From Ianthella basta (lineage: Eukaryota > Porifera > Demospongiae > Verongiida > Ianthellidae): a stretch of 64,000 nt of DNA. Every line of letters starts with the position of its first letter. Within the stretch, counting starts at the first letter, position 1. Of this stretch, positions 21,266 through 40,525 are shown in pieces. The stretch spans positions 3,185,819 through 3,249,818 of the forward strand of contig OZ025888.1 of assembly GCA_964019415.1 (NCBI GenBank), given 5' to 3'. A program made the position numbers and the translations under genes. The notes under the pieces were generated by a model. The model was not told the origin of the DNA and did no database searches. It was given only the letters and a program-made list of their open reading frames with translations.

Positions 21266-23725
21266 TCAGTCAAATGAGATGCTCATTTTGCATGGTCCCT
21301 CCTTCTCCTCGGTGCTGAGCTTCCGCTCCTGCTCACCAATAAACTCAAACTCCTGATGTTTGGCCAGGTTACGCATGAGGATGCGAAGGGACAGCCACCA
21401 CTGAAACTGGGTTGCAATGGTGCGATGTGAGAAGTCCGTCCGCTTTGCTAGCAGGGCCAATGGAGAGAATGTGTAGTTCTGTCCCAGAATGCCAAGGATA
21501 GCGGCAGACTCACATGAGGTGGCTCGAAGTTGGCCATTGGTCAGCACATTCTTTTGCACCTGCTCCAGCATGAAGCTGACAGCCTTAGAACCCATCTTGA
21601 TTCCAAGGATCCTATCATAAGGTGACGGAGATCCTCCTTGCTGCAGATGCCCGAGGACGCTAGCACGGCTGACAAAAGTGCCCTTACCCTCACCATTAAA
21701 GAACTTGGCAATAAAATCGGTGCAGTACTCGGGGTGGGCCTTCTCACAGTACAGCAGAAGTCCCTTCTTCAGACCCTGTTTGAACTTGCCAGTGAGGTTG
21801 AGAAGGTCAGCATACAGCTCCTTCAGACCAAAGGGCTCTTCAAAGATGTAAGCGTTGTCAGCTGCACCAGCAAGTGCCCCCATAGTGGCTAAGTACCCAC
21901 AGTAGCCTCCCTGAGTCTCGACCACAAACACACGCTTTCTGCTGGCTAGGGCTGACTGTTGCAGCTTGTCACAGCTGTCGACAATGATGTTGAGAGCGGT
22001 ATCACTGCCCAGGCTGACATCTGTGCCTGGGACGTTGTTGCTGACAGTGGCAGGTGTTCCCAACAGGGGGATCTGAAAGGCAGGGTACTGTTCACGGGCT
22101 TTTTCAAGCGCAATCAGACTGAGGTATGCTTCAAAGCCTCCAATAATGAACAATCCATGAAGATGGAGGGATTCAATCCGCTGGGCAATGACGCCAAGAG
22201 TGGAAGCTGTTGGGACGACCCTGTTGGTGCCCAGATTACAACCCCCATCCCTCACCCAGCCTTCCACTGACATCCAGTCAAACTCAATCACGTAGTCTGG
22301 ACCACCACTGATAAGACCATCAATCCCCTCACAAATACCAACCACTTGGTGACCCTCTCGCAACATTATCCTCACAAAAGCACTAATACAGCTATTCACT
22401 CCACAGGCTGGTGCGCCCACCTGCATCACGGCAAAACGATATTGCTGCTTGGGTTGCATGGGAGTCTTGACATTATTCAACACAAGTGCCATTGTGAGAT
22501 TTCGTTGGAAGCTGGCACTGCGCAAAGAGACAGCCTCTTCAAAGGACTTGCGCTTCATGGCCTTGTTGACGGACTGTGTCTTCTTGACACATTCCATCAT
22601 GGGCTGCAGGACCACCTGGTTGCCAAGCATCATTGCTATCACTGGGTCGACTTCCCCTTCAGCTTCAGCCAGTCGGAGCACACTTGCTGCCCCAAGTCGA
22701 CAGCCAATCAAGCGATCATAAAACGAAGGTGCACCGCCTCTCTGAATGTGCCCCAGCACAGTGATCCGCGTGTCATGAAAAAGGTGCTCATCCAGAACCT
22801 TCTTCACATAGGCAGATGTTATTGGTTGACAGTTGGTGTCCACTGCCCCCTCTGCCACCACCACAAGAGTCATCCTCCGGCCGCGGTCCCGAGCCATCTT
22901 GATAGTCTCACACATCTTACTCTCCCAACCAACAGGCATGGGGTTCTCTGGCAGGAGGAACCAATCTGCTTGCCCAGCAATAGAGCTCATGAGAGCTAGA
23001 TAGCCACAGTTGCGTCCCATCACCTCCAACACAAACGAACGCTGGTGGCTGTCAGCTGTGCTGCAGATGCAGTCCATGGCACTCACAATGCGATGTAAGG
23101 CCGAGTCCACCCCAATGGTCATGTCCGTCCCGCACATGTCATTGTCGATGGACCCCACCACCCCTACCAGGTTAAGGTAGCTATACTCTTCAACGGCATC
23201 CGGCAAGATGCGGCCCTGCTCCGCCAGCTCGGCCAGCAACCCTCTCCATTCCTGCTTGAAGAGATTAGCGCCAGTAAGGCTTCCGTCGCCACCAATTACA
23301 ACTAGGTTGTTGATGCCCTTCTTGACTAGATTTTCTGCCGCACTAAGTCGTCCCTTGCGCTCCCTGAACGCCTTGCACCGAGCCGTGCCAATGATGGTGC
23401 CGCCGCGTTGTACAGTGTCAGAGACGTCCTGCCAGGTCAGCTCGCGGATAAAACTGCCCCCCTCCACCATCCCCTGGTAGCCTTCATGAATAGCAAATAC
23501 ACGCATGCCCTTTGAGATGCCCATTCGTGTAACTGCCCTCACACACGAGTTCATCCCCGGGGCGTCTCCACCGCTGGTCAGCACACCCAAGCACTTCTTC
23601 GGCTGCTCCTCGTCGTCGAACAAACTCTTCAAGGACTTTTCCGAAGGATTACTTTGCTTCAAGGGTACTGGGTTGCCGCCGCTGAAAGCGGCAATGCCAA
23701 AAAGATACTTCCTTGGGTCTATCAT
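21266..23725 (-). CDS. PFK: 6-phosphofructokinase, full-length, intronless
   Basis: ATP-dependent 6-phosphofructo-1-kinase, the committing step of glycolysis (fructose 6-phosphate + ATP to fructose 1,6-bisphosphate), cytosolic, normally tetrameric. The 819-residue ORF has the duplicated animal architecture. The N-terminal catalytic half shows GVLTSGGDAPGMN (47-59), GGDGS (145-149), the catalytic SIDND box (192-196), MGR (236-238) and GHIQRGG (325-331). The C-terminal regulatory half has degenerate sites: GGFEA for GGDGS (529-533) and TPATVSNNVPGTD (557-569). Human PFKM is 780 residues; the extra is mostly at the N-terminus. It has no intron, unlike most neighbours. No poly-A tail or flanking duplication marks it as a recent retrocopy, and the frame is intact. 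Confidence 0.97.
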   Translation of the reverse strand: MIDPRKYLFGIAAFSGGNPVPLKQSNPSEKSLKSLFDDEEQPKKCLGVLTSGGDAPGMNSCVRAVTRMGISKGMRVFAIHEGYQGMVEGGSFIRELTWQDVSDTVQRGGTIIGTARCKAFRERKGRLSAAENLVKKGINNLVVIGGDGSLTGANLFKQEWRGLLAELAEQGRILPDAVEEYSYLNLVGVVGSIDNDMCGTDMTIGVDSALHRIVSAMDCICSTADSHQRSFVLEVMGRNCGYLALMSSIAGQADWFLLPENPMPVGWESKMCETIKMARDRGRRMTLVVVAEGAVDTNCQPITSAYVKKVLDEHLFHDTRITVLGHIQRGGAPSFYDRLIGCRLGAASVLRLAEAEGEVDPVIAMMLGNQVVLQPMMECVKKTQSVNKAMKRKSFEEAVSLRSASFQRNLTMALVLNNVKTPMQPKQQYRFAVMQVGAPACGVNSCISAFVRIMLREGHQVVGICEGIDGLISGGPDYVIEFDWMSVEGWVRDGGCNLGTNRVVPTASTLGVIAQRIESLHLHGLFIIGGFEAYLSLIALEKAREQYPAFQIPLLGTPATVSNNVPGTDVSLGSDTALNIIVDSCDKLQQSALASRKRVFVVETQGGYCGYLATMGALAGAADNAYIFEEPFGLKELYADLLNLTGKFKQGLKKGLLLYCEKAHPEYCTDFIAKFFNGEGKGTFVSRASVLGHLQQGGSPSPYDRILGIKMGSKAVSFMLEQVQKNVLTNGQLRATSCESAAILGILGQNYTFSPLALLAKRTDFSHRTIATQFQWWLSLRILMRNLAKHQEFEFIGEQERKLSTEEKEGPCKMSISFD

Positions 23726-25881
23726 GGTTACGTTCCGGCAGCCATTTTATGAAGTGGTTTGACTGAATTGATTGTGCGGTTTGCGGTGAACGTTTGCGGT
23801 AACTTAGCGCACTCGTGCAAAGACACCAAGGATACTGGAACAAACACCTTCTATTCATGTTAACCTGCAGTATTGTAGTTACCCAGCCTAGAGCTACGTT
23901 ATCCATTCGTGTCTTTGCCAATTCCTGCACAGAGCTGAAAATGCATTCAGCTTCTGCTTTAAAATTCTGCAACAAGGAGAGCAGCCATGGTCTTGGGTAC
24001 CTGAAAATCAACTTTCAGGTTAGTTTGGACTTGACAATTGGAGTATTGACTGTGTAACATCACAATGTTGTAATTCAAAATTTACTTCACAATATAGCTA
24101 AGACGTAGCTAGCTATGTCATATGCTTGCACTCATGTTTATTTTGCAGATGATAGCTACATAGGGTGTAGGGTGATATTGGTCACACGGCATAGCACCAT
24201 AGAAGCAGCATGGTGCTCAGAAATCATGGCCATGTACACCATAATCACATTGTTGTCACTGCTACACTTGGCAGACATGCAGGCAATAGCTTTGGCTTTG
24301 GTATAAGTATATAAGCATTGCCTAAGCCTTTAAACTTAAGGTGCAATGTAAAGCTAGACACTGAAGATGTAACAGTATTTCCTTCTGTCAATGATGGATT
24401 GTGGATAATCATTCATCTTTTCATTGCTGAGTCTTGACTTCAAGAGCATGCTCACTTCACCATCTGTGACAGTTTCTATAGCTAACAAAACCAAATTTCT
24501 TTGCACAAGTTACAACAAGTATTTCAAGTTAGAAACTCGTGGGGTGCCAGGGTGCCCCTGAACTCATCAAACTATTGCTAGCCACAATCCCATGAATAGC
24601 CTGTAGTTCAGTAAGTAGTTGAGTAAGCAGTATTGGTGATGATTGAGAATTCTAATAACCTTTAAAGACAGTCTAAGACAGTCTAATAAGCACTTCACAA
24701 TTGTTGGATGGTGAGGGCTTCAGTCTCTAGGTTAGCCAGGGTCTAGTCCTTCAGACACAGCAGCCCCTACCAAAGCGTCAAACGGATTTAGCTACTGACA
24801 GATGTCTTGACATACATAACATTCTGAATGTCCACTTGGATGTTACTGCTGGTCGTCACCCAGAGTGGAGAATATAGGTCTGAAATATACTTTTATCAAT
24901 GTCTTTCAATTTACTCAACTCATCAACAATTAAACTATAATCTAGCAAACTGGAGTATCCACAGCGCCACAATTTTGAAATGCCTATTATCCCAGTTTCT
25001 TGATGTTTGGGGCTGTATTTCATAGCTAACTTCTTTGATAAGATTTCAATCAACATCACCATGCACACTCCTATAATATGATGTGCCTTATATCATATTA
25101 TTATAACCACCACTATCAGCAACAAAATGCACCTTGCACATGCTAACTAGCACACTTCATAGTTGTGCCCATGAGCAAGTTGCATTTTCTTGCTGCACCC
25201 CGCTCCAACTTGCACCGATTGATGCTGCTGCTCGGTCCCCCTGACCTGCAGCAACTTGCCATGGTGGTGTTTCTCTGTCCATCACCTACTGTACTTGCAT
25301 TTGTGGTGGTTCCCCACTGCATGCCGATCGATGTTGCATGACACCCGGTTGCCCTGACCTTTGGCAGCTTGTGCAGATGGTGTGTTTCCTACCATCATTT
25401 AGGGCAAACAGTTTATTTGCAGCTCATGGTGGTTACCCTGAGCAAATTGCACTGGTGGTCTTGTTCCTAGTAGCACTGGCACATAGCTACACTGCATGCC
25501 CAAATCACAACTTGCACTGTACAATTACCTAAAACTGAATACAATATAGGAGCCCTTTAGGTGCCCCAAAAATTAGTAAATGACTGTGTCTGAATAGCAA
25601 ATACATAATTATAGTTGGTTGTATAGCACAGTGGGAGAAGTGAGTCTAGGTACATTTACAATGGCAAAGTGTGAGATACGTACTGTACAATGTTATGTGA
25701 TGACATAGGCTTGTAGCTACACTTATGTACCTTTAAACTACATCAAAGTTACATTCTTCATTCTGAGTCTAGAATTATGCTAAGCTGTAAATGCAGTGAG
25801 GTTCTAACGGCCTTCTTACTCTACGAGTTAGTTCATATATAGTCATGAAAAGATGCTCAGATGCTGTGCTTGTACCTTTGC
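23726..25881. other. Intergenic, non-coding
   Basis: No credible exon. Contents: a solitary terminal hairpin of element X at about 24515-24565 (CAAGTATTTCAAGTT, then CGTGGGGTGCC / GGTGCCCC), and at 24150-24480 a stretch similar to 36395-36680 downstream of gene B, indicating shared ancestry of the two 3' flanks. Confidence 0.6.
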
Positions 25882-32726
<6,845 letters not shown>

Positions 32727-32838
32727 TGTCTACCACTGAGTTACTATTGGTTCTGAAGATGTACACACATACTTGTTTTCCACAGACTGAAAATAATGGA
32801 AATGTAACGAAAGTGATAATCTAATGCTAGCCTCGCCC

Positions 32839-33034
32839 CCAGGCCGTCCGCGATTATTAGCGTGGGCGGGAAAGACGGCCTGGTATTAGCCTCGTCCCAG
32901 GCCGTCCGCGATAATTAGCGTGGGCGGGAAAGACGGCCTGGTTTAGGCCGTCCGCGATAATTAGCGTGAGCGGGAAAGACGGCCTGGTTTAGTCCGTTCG
33001 TGATAATTAGCGTGGGCGGGAAAGACGGCCCGGT
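32839..33034. repeat. Four tandem palindromic 46-bp units
   Basis: Four copies begin at 32841, 32899, 32945 and 32991. Each runs from AGGCCGTC (AGTCCGTT in the fourth), through a GATAATTAGCG centre, to GACGGCCTG (GACGGCCCG in the fourth), so each can form a hairpin. The period is 46 bp for the last three and 58 bp for the first. They lie 110-310 bp upstream of the gene A start (minus) and 95-290 bp upstream of the RecQ-like start (plus), in the shared promoter interval. They could be protein-binding sites or a small satellite. Confidence 0.85.
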
Positions 33035-33128
33035 ATACACTGTTTGCGCATGCGCAAATTTTCCCCCCAAAAGTAAGGGAACGTATACTGACACGTCCGT
33101 ATAGTATCCGTAAAAGTCAACTACGGCA

Positions 33129-34000
33129 ATGGCTGCTGCACAAGTTACGGAGGACAGGCTATTCACTGACGCTCTGTCATACGCTCTTTCTCGCGTTGGA
33201 CTTTCTAGTATCGCGCTCAAGCAAGAACAGCTGACTGCTATTCTTTTTTACGGAGAAAATATATTGTAACACAGTACAGTTAAACAATGAGGAGCATATA
33301 ATAAATGTCATAGGTCAGTATCATGCACACACATAATTGAGTGTTGTGATCAGTTCAGATTCTGGCTTTCCAGACTGCCAGTGTAGTAGAATCAGGCAAT
33401 CTAGGGCAGCTATTTTGGCACAATCCTCTCAGACAGGACACGGATGATCTGATCAGTGAAAAATTCAACCTGCAGCGGATCCACGTGATGGTGCTGGAGT
33501 ATGTCTGTTTGGTCTTGGTGGCAATCATGTCAGCAAGACGTCCATAGAACACTGCAGCAGACTTGCCCATGCCTCCAGTAGTATTGAAAATGAGTGGGGT
33601 GAAGGAAGCCAGCTCAACTTCATTGATTCTCTGCTCATACAAGCGCCACTTGATCTGTTCATGGTGGGCATAACAGGCAGGAGTGGAAAACATCTTGTTG
33701 GATGGTGCGTGTGGGTTAAATACCTTCACGTCAAAAAATGCACGTTGGTGAGAGGTTCCCCAGAATCCTTTTGCCTGAATGTCTGCTCGGGCACCGTCAT
33801 CAGTGATTGCAGATGCTGCTATTCTTTATCTTTACCGATGGAAGGACGTATTTCTGTGGCTACCGATTGGTTTCGGGAAGTCGGTCTGCTACGAGGTGTT
33901 GCCGTACCTTTTTGACTTTGCTGGAAGTAAGTCTGGGAGCATTATTCTTCGATGGACTGAACAATTCTTGCACACGTACTGCTGCAAACCGTCGTCATCC
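33129..34000 (+). pseudogene. RecQ-like helicase N-terminal fragment, interrupted
   Basis: ATG at 33129 opens MAAAQVTEDRLFTDALSYAL, followed by LKQEQLTAI. The frame is broken at 33247 by an insertion and resumes at 33828 with KDVFLWLPIGFGKSVCYEVL, a Walker A segment of the RecQ-like type (usual form LPTGFGKS) common in sponge and cnidarian genomes. Sequence after about 33950 no longer reads as helicase, so motifs Ia to VI are absent. Known RecQ proteins unwind DNA in repair. This copy is a broken, truncated relic. Confidence 0.75.
33247..33815 (-). mobile_element. Non-LTR retroelement fragment inserted in the RecQ-like ORF
   Basis: Minus-strand ORF 33355-33729 has the retroelement C-terminal module: VFNPHAPS, a Tyr-rich linker, RINEVELASFTPLIFNTTGGMG, VFYGRLADMIA, and WIRCRLNFSLIRSSVSCLRG. 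The insertion is flanked by the 12-bp direct repeat CTGCTATTCTTT (33235-33246 and 33816-33827). The left junction, the element's 3' end on minus, is A-rich. 5' truncation, A-rich end and target duplication fit target-primed retrotransposition. Confidence 0.85.
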
Positions 34001-34565
34001 TCGACTGGCACCAACAGTAACCGACTAAGGGAAGGTCTTCCTTCAGCCCATTTCAGCTGAACAACGAGAACGATTGGTTTGGAGACACGTCTGACGAACA
34101 AACTCTGTATGTGCATAGCCTTACGAAGGCATCGCTCATTGCCGTCCATTGAACTTTATGCAATCCGCCGTCGACGCGCCATTTCGGGACGTCACAGAAC
34201 AGTGGCTCCCAGGCCCTTTTTCTCCTCCCCCGCAATTAATAACAGTGGTCGAATGACCCATTGGCCAAAGAGAGACAAATCGAATCATGGCATTACCACT
34301 TAGGGTAGCGGTTTTAGCCAGCACACTCCTACTCCAGGCACTAATAAACATGTACATCCTCATTCAGAATGTTATGTAAATCAAAAAGCATCAGCAAAGC
34401 ATTTTGACAGTTTGGTAGAGGTGCTTTCACTGGATGACATCCTGGTCTGGAGGCTTGAAACTCTTGCAGCCCCGGTCTATGGCATCGTAAAGTATCTTCC
34501 ACACCAGCAGCAATGCTGCATACCCAACTATCTGAACTATTGAAAACACACAGGGAAGTTGTTAG
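34001..34565. other. No gene recognised
   Basis: Short ORFs on both strands without recognisable content; GC somewhat higher around 34080-34260. Confidence 0.4.
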
Positions 34566-35512
<947 letters not shown>

Positions 35513-37193
35513 TTACAATGGCAGTTCCCAATAGGCTTGCAAAGTCATAAAAGTCAAAGAACTATCTAGGTTTCTGGCTACAGTAAAAGGGACTGAAGAC
35601 ACAAGGGAATGGGTCTCCTTATATGCCAGTGAGAATTCATGTTATGATGAATAAGTATTGGTGACAAGTGTTCAGTTCGTGTATGTAGTGATGCTATAGG
35701 ACAGGAGTCAACAGGATCACCTTGTGCTGCTGCCTAGGTGAGTTGTGCATGGGGTATATGCAAAGGTAAGTGAGTTCACCAACATAATGAATGCGAGGAA
35801 AATATACTGTACAAGATATGGCTATGCACATGCATAGTAGGAGTTGACTAGCTCACATAGTAGTGGAAGTATAGATGAAGTGTATAAGATCTAGTCGATT
35901 GTCAGTGTAATCAGACATTTATGACCTGTCAAAGATTTTCAGCAGTGTTTAACAAATTGAATTACAAGCAGGGTGCATGCATGATTTATTGGTACAATCG
36001 CAAGATAAGGTTATGGGTGGGATAACGAATGTGATGTTGAGATTTGATCTACAATCCTTTCTGATATATGTAGATATACACTGTCTTGCTAACCAAGTAA
36101 AGGGATGCGATATCTAGATTCTGTCATGTCTGGTCCTTATGGATATAACTATGAACCCTATTGGGTTGAAACAGCTGATTATACATGTAGTCAAGATCTG
36201 TCCATTTTAGTTCAACTAGTGTAATCTAATGATTAGACAGTTTCTATGAAGTTTGGCTACTGTATTCTGTCGCAATTTTTTGCCGAAGACCTCAGCTATC
36301 CAGGCTCAATCTGTAGTGAGATCTTCATCAATACATACTGCAGCTAATGAATTAATGCAGCAGATTAGTGTCAAAGTTTAGACTTGCCTGGTTGTGGAGT
36401 GACTGTGATATTCATGCTTACAGTGGTCTTGCAACATAGCATCATCAGAATGGCATGGTGGTCAGAATTCAAGGTGACATCATGTTTATGTCCTAATCAC
36501 TGCTGCACATGGCAGTCAGGAGGTAGCTTTGGTGTACACATTTCCTGTGGCTCTATACATGTGTATAGTTAGTATCCTTCCATCAATGACAGAGTGCAGA
36601 ATGTCTATCATCATTGCATTGATCGAGACTCAACTGCAAGAGCATGTGCACTTTGCCATCTGTGAATTAAGCATTTGTTTATATCAATAACCCAAACTGC
36701 TTGCAATGTATCAAAATTTGTATCAATACCGTAGTCATCCAGAGGGAGAATGCAGCGGCAGTGCTGGGACCAGCTGGGAGGACTGATGAACTGGATCCCA
36801 CTTGGGAGTATCTGCTTGCTGTATGTGACTGTGCTTATACGTTGACAGTGTGTTCATTGAACACACTACATCTCTTGTTATTATGATACTATAATTATTC
36901 TTCATAATAATTATTCTCCAAGTTTGTATATGATATGTCTGAATAGGCAGTGAGTGATTTTAGTAATATGGAAGAGGAAGGGTACACTTACATTACAATG
37001 GAAAGCAAACATATATCATTATGGTACCATCTACTGTATGTACGTATATATGCGTGCATGTGTGCACAAAGTTGTTTCATTCTAGATTTCTCAGTCATTA
37101 AGAAATACATGTACACACTTAACTGTGGAAATAGTTTAGGTCTAAAGTTTATTTGAATTAATTTCTTAGTGGGTAGTCATGAAATGTTCTGCT
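35513..37193. other. Intergenic, 3' flank of gene B
   Basis: No exon recognised. 36395-36680 resembles 24150-24480 (downstream of gene A), consistent with duplication of gene plus flank. Confidence 0.5.
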
Positions 37194-39307
37194 CTATTCC
37201 AGCTTTTCATAGTCTGGTTCATGCGTTTCTTGATCCCTCGTGGACTCCTCCAGCCACTTGGAAATGAACTTTTTGAGACCAAAGCTTAGGATACTGAATA
37301 TCACAGGAGCTATTAGGAACTTAATTGTTGTCAATAGTCCATTCTGCTCTTGCGGCACATATTGTCCAGCAAAAGCAATAACTGCACAAAAGCAAATCAC
37401 AGCTACCAAGAAGAGGATCAGAAGAAGGGCACGAACAATAAATAGGCAGCTTCTGGCAGAATTGAAGCACTTAAAAGTAGCTGCTGAAGCACATATAGTG
37501 TATACCAATGCAAAGATGTGAACGAAGCAACTGAAAACAAGCACCAGCAGCATCACATTGGCGGTAACAATAATTGGGGCTACTGACAACGCTAGGATGA
37601 TCACAAATCCATGATGGCATGCAAACTGAATGGCAACCAAGTCAAACCAAAGGACAATTGAAATGATCATCATTCGAGCATGTCTCTTGCTGCAGCAGCA
37701 GAGAAGTGTGGCAGGAAGGAGGTAAACAGAAGGGATTGCTATTCTGAGCTTCACTCCAAGATATGTTGCCACTGCAGCACAGGCACAACCAAGGAATGCT
37801 ATCACAGCTGGAAATATGTATTTATATATACCTGCACCATCTCCCATTAGAGCAAGGGTCCTTCCATTGAAGTATATCAGGGCAACTGTGCAAAAGCCCA
37901 TAGTGGTTGAGAGTCCCCAGAACAATCCGTAATGTTCATACCTATAAGAGAAAGTTTTCTCTGACATAGCATTGAGTAGAGTATTCTTGCTAAGTTGCAA
38001 ACATGGTGCAAGTAAGAAGAACAAGCCAAAGAGTATGCCTGCTGCCACAGCTGAAATCTCAGGCAAAGCAGTGGTTCGTGATGAATCAGGAATAAAATTA
38101 AAGGCATTAGCATAGCAGCCATGCTGAGCATATCCACTATCGCTTCCTTCAAGCCCCTTTCCTTTAGCATAGCTTAGGAGCTGCAAGGTGAGAGGGTAAA
38201 TTGGTACCATACATAATGCGAGCTCTTTTCATTGCAGGATGTACATTAAACTATTGATATCAATAAGTACTTACTAATTTAAGCAAACTTAGCAAGCAAA
38301 ATCCCTAAAATAATGTAGAACATTTGAAGATAGCTGAAATGAGTACTGGGCCCACCAAACCCTGCGCTATTCAAACCACTGAGATTTGTACTTAGTAGCC
38401 TTTTTTCTTCTTGGGAATGCATAAAAGATTAGGCAGTTGAATGTGTCCTTGCATTTAGTCACTACTGGCATGCCTGTTGACCTTTTGCACTTCATGACCT
38501 ATGCAGTGACTATGAACAGCCTATCTACTGTATATGTTAAAGCTGGCTATGGCATCAACTCTCCTACTAAGTCTTGTTTTCATTGCAAGGTGAACCAACC
38601 TATTATGCTATCACCCTATATTCTACAGGGCCATCGGTATATGTAACAGATGTTCGAAGTGATCACTGTTGCACAGTAGTGTCTGTAGGAGCCACTACTC
38701 TAACCCAGTGGATTATAAGCCACATCCATTTCTAAAGCATACACACACAGTAATTCAAAACGTAGTGCTTGTGAGAAGGTGGTTTATTATCAGAGAGAAA
38801 GATAGTACTCTCTGTGTAGGGTGGTACAGGGTGCATGTTTCAAATTCACAATACATTAGCACTCACTGAGGAAGTCATTAGAGTGAGAAAATCATGTGCA
38901 CAGTGGCCGCAAGGGAACGGCGTTGTGAGCACCAGGCTTGGTGGTTTCCAATCCTTGAAATAGTTAAGAGTTAGCAAAATATCCCGGTTCATAACACTAG
39001 GAACATAAATGAGGAATGCTGGAGATGAGTGCCACATCCATACTTGTTCTGTAGGACAATGTTGACCAGTGGAGATGTTCACCTGAGTTCCATTGGGAAA
39101 CACAGTCTGGTAGATGACTACCACTGAATAAGGCGAGTGACTGTTGGTTGGATAGAAGGCCTGGTACAACTTCAGCCTGTTCTCGCTGTTGCTGCCAAAG
39201 GTCTGCTCCTCAAAGTCTAGGTAGTTGTCCACACAGCCACTGCCAATGAACCTCAGATTTGACAGTTGAAGGATAAGCATGAAGAATCCTGTATTTGTCT
39301 TCATCAT
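37194..39307 (-). CDS. Array gene B: unrecognised multi-pass membrane protein, 475 aa
   Basis: Exons 38867-39307 (147 codons, ATG at 39307) and 37194-38180 (328 aa plus stop); phase-0 GT-AG intron of 686 bp. Closest relative of gene A: exon 2 is near-identical over long stretches (KTFSYRYEHYGLFWGLSTT, CACAAVATYLGVKLRIAIPSVY, ICFCAV). The ectodomain keeps CVDNYLDFEEQTFGSNSENR, AFYPTNSHSPYSVVV, NGTQVNIS sequons and CPTEQVWMW. The four cysteines conserved in all three paralogues could form two disulfides, one of them bridging the exon junction. The C-terminus DYEKLE again ends in YxxL. The start was set at ATG rather than the upstream GTG. Function unknown. Confidence 0.88.
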
Positions 39308-40525
39308 TTTCACAAAGTTAGTAAAGATGCAAGCAAAGGCTGTGTTACTGTATTTGTTTACTCACTGAATGGACATGAAACTTTTGAAGATTATCCTGAA
39401 AGGGCACTACATATACATAGTGTGAGCAGTGAAACCTGACTACAATGTGGATGATGCATGGGGTCATTTTCAGCATATTTTCAGATTGCCTTATCACGTG
39501 CAATGAACTGACGTCTATTCACCTCACAATCATTTTGGGTATCCATTGTGATGTGATGGGTAAGTACTGTATAGTCCAACTCTTCAAACAACGGGTGCAA
39601 CTTGCACAATCATGCAGATACTGTAACAATGGCTGTATGATGTAACATTCCCTTGTGGTCAGTGGTATCTACTTGGATTGTTCTATAACATGCAAGTGTT
39701 CTGAAAGTCGTGCAGAGAAGTGCTTGAATAGCATGCTGCTAGAACGCTGTAGGCACCTGCCAGAAGATCTGGTACCGTACATACATTATCATAAATGGTG
39801 CATACAAGGGCTATGTGGAATACATATTCCAAATCCTCAGGCAAGAGGCATTTGCAATGTCATACACAAAATTGTACACATACCGTACTGTATGTTTCAA
39901 TTCTACATGGTATAGTTACCACAAGTAATGTTGTTACTGTACCTGTAGCCAAGTTCAAATTCAATTTATCACATAATCTCTGAAATGAGCTGAACACTAT
40001 GATTACATACGTATTTCCAGGTATCTCTCACTAATATTCTTCATTGCTAAGTGAGAAAGACACAATACAATGTGGGTGTGGCAGGGAACCTGACAGATTG
40101 AGGAGATGGGGTGCATGGAGAGGAACTTACTGTAATTATGCTGAAATTGTTGCTCATCCCATCCTGCAACGTCAATATACTTTCTGTGAAAATCTATATA
40201 TTCCACGTGAGTCAATGCATTATACTTAACCTACTTCTATGTCTTCTATTTTCAATTTCAATCATTTAAATGTTAAGTTACATAAACAGAAGCACATATT
40301 GCATATACAGTATAACCCCCTGCTACACTGAGTTAGAGTACAAACTAGTGTTGACTTAGCAGTGCTAACTCAGTGCACTACTACAATCAGTGCATTCATA
40401 AAGAAAACATGGTTACATATTTAAATGCATAAGTATACCAGATCTTGTCAGACCCTATTGATCGTATTGACCAGTGGAATCGTATACTTGCTATTCCATC
40501 AGGGAACTTGCTCTTGTGGGGCTCT
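39308..40525. other. Spacer between genes B and C, non-coding
   Basis: No recognisable exon or repeat family; must contain the gene B promoter and the gene C 3' end. Confidence 0.5.

Noticed and set aside
22346..22999. 217-codon plus-strand ORF
   Set aside because: It is antisense to the PFK coding sequence; its openness is a by-product of the PFK codon pattern and it has no recognisable protein content.
23815..24057. Plus-strand ORF just upstream of PFK as a divergent gene
   Set aside because: No family resemblance, weak start context and no splice continuation found; likely 5' flank of PFK.
32839..33034. CRISPR-like repeated palindromes
   Set aside because: Four units are adjacent with essentially no variable spacers, no cas genes are present and the genome is animal; treated as a tandem repeat.
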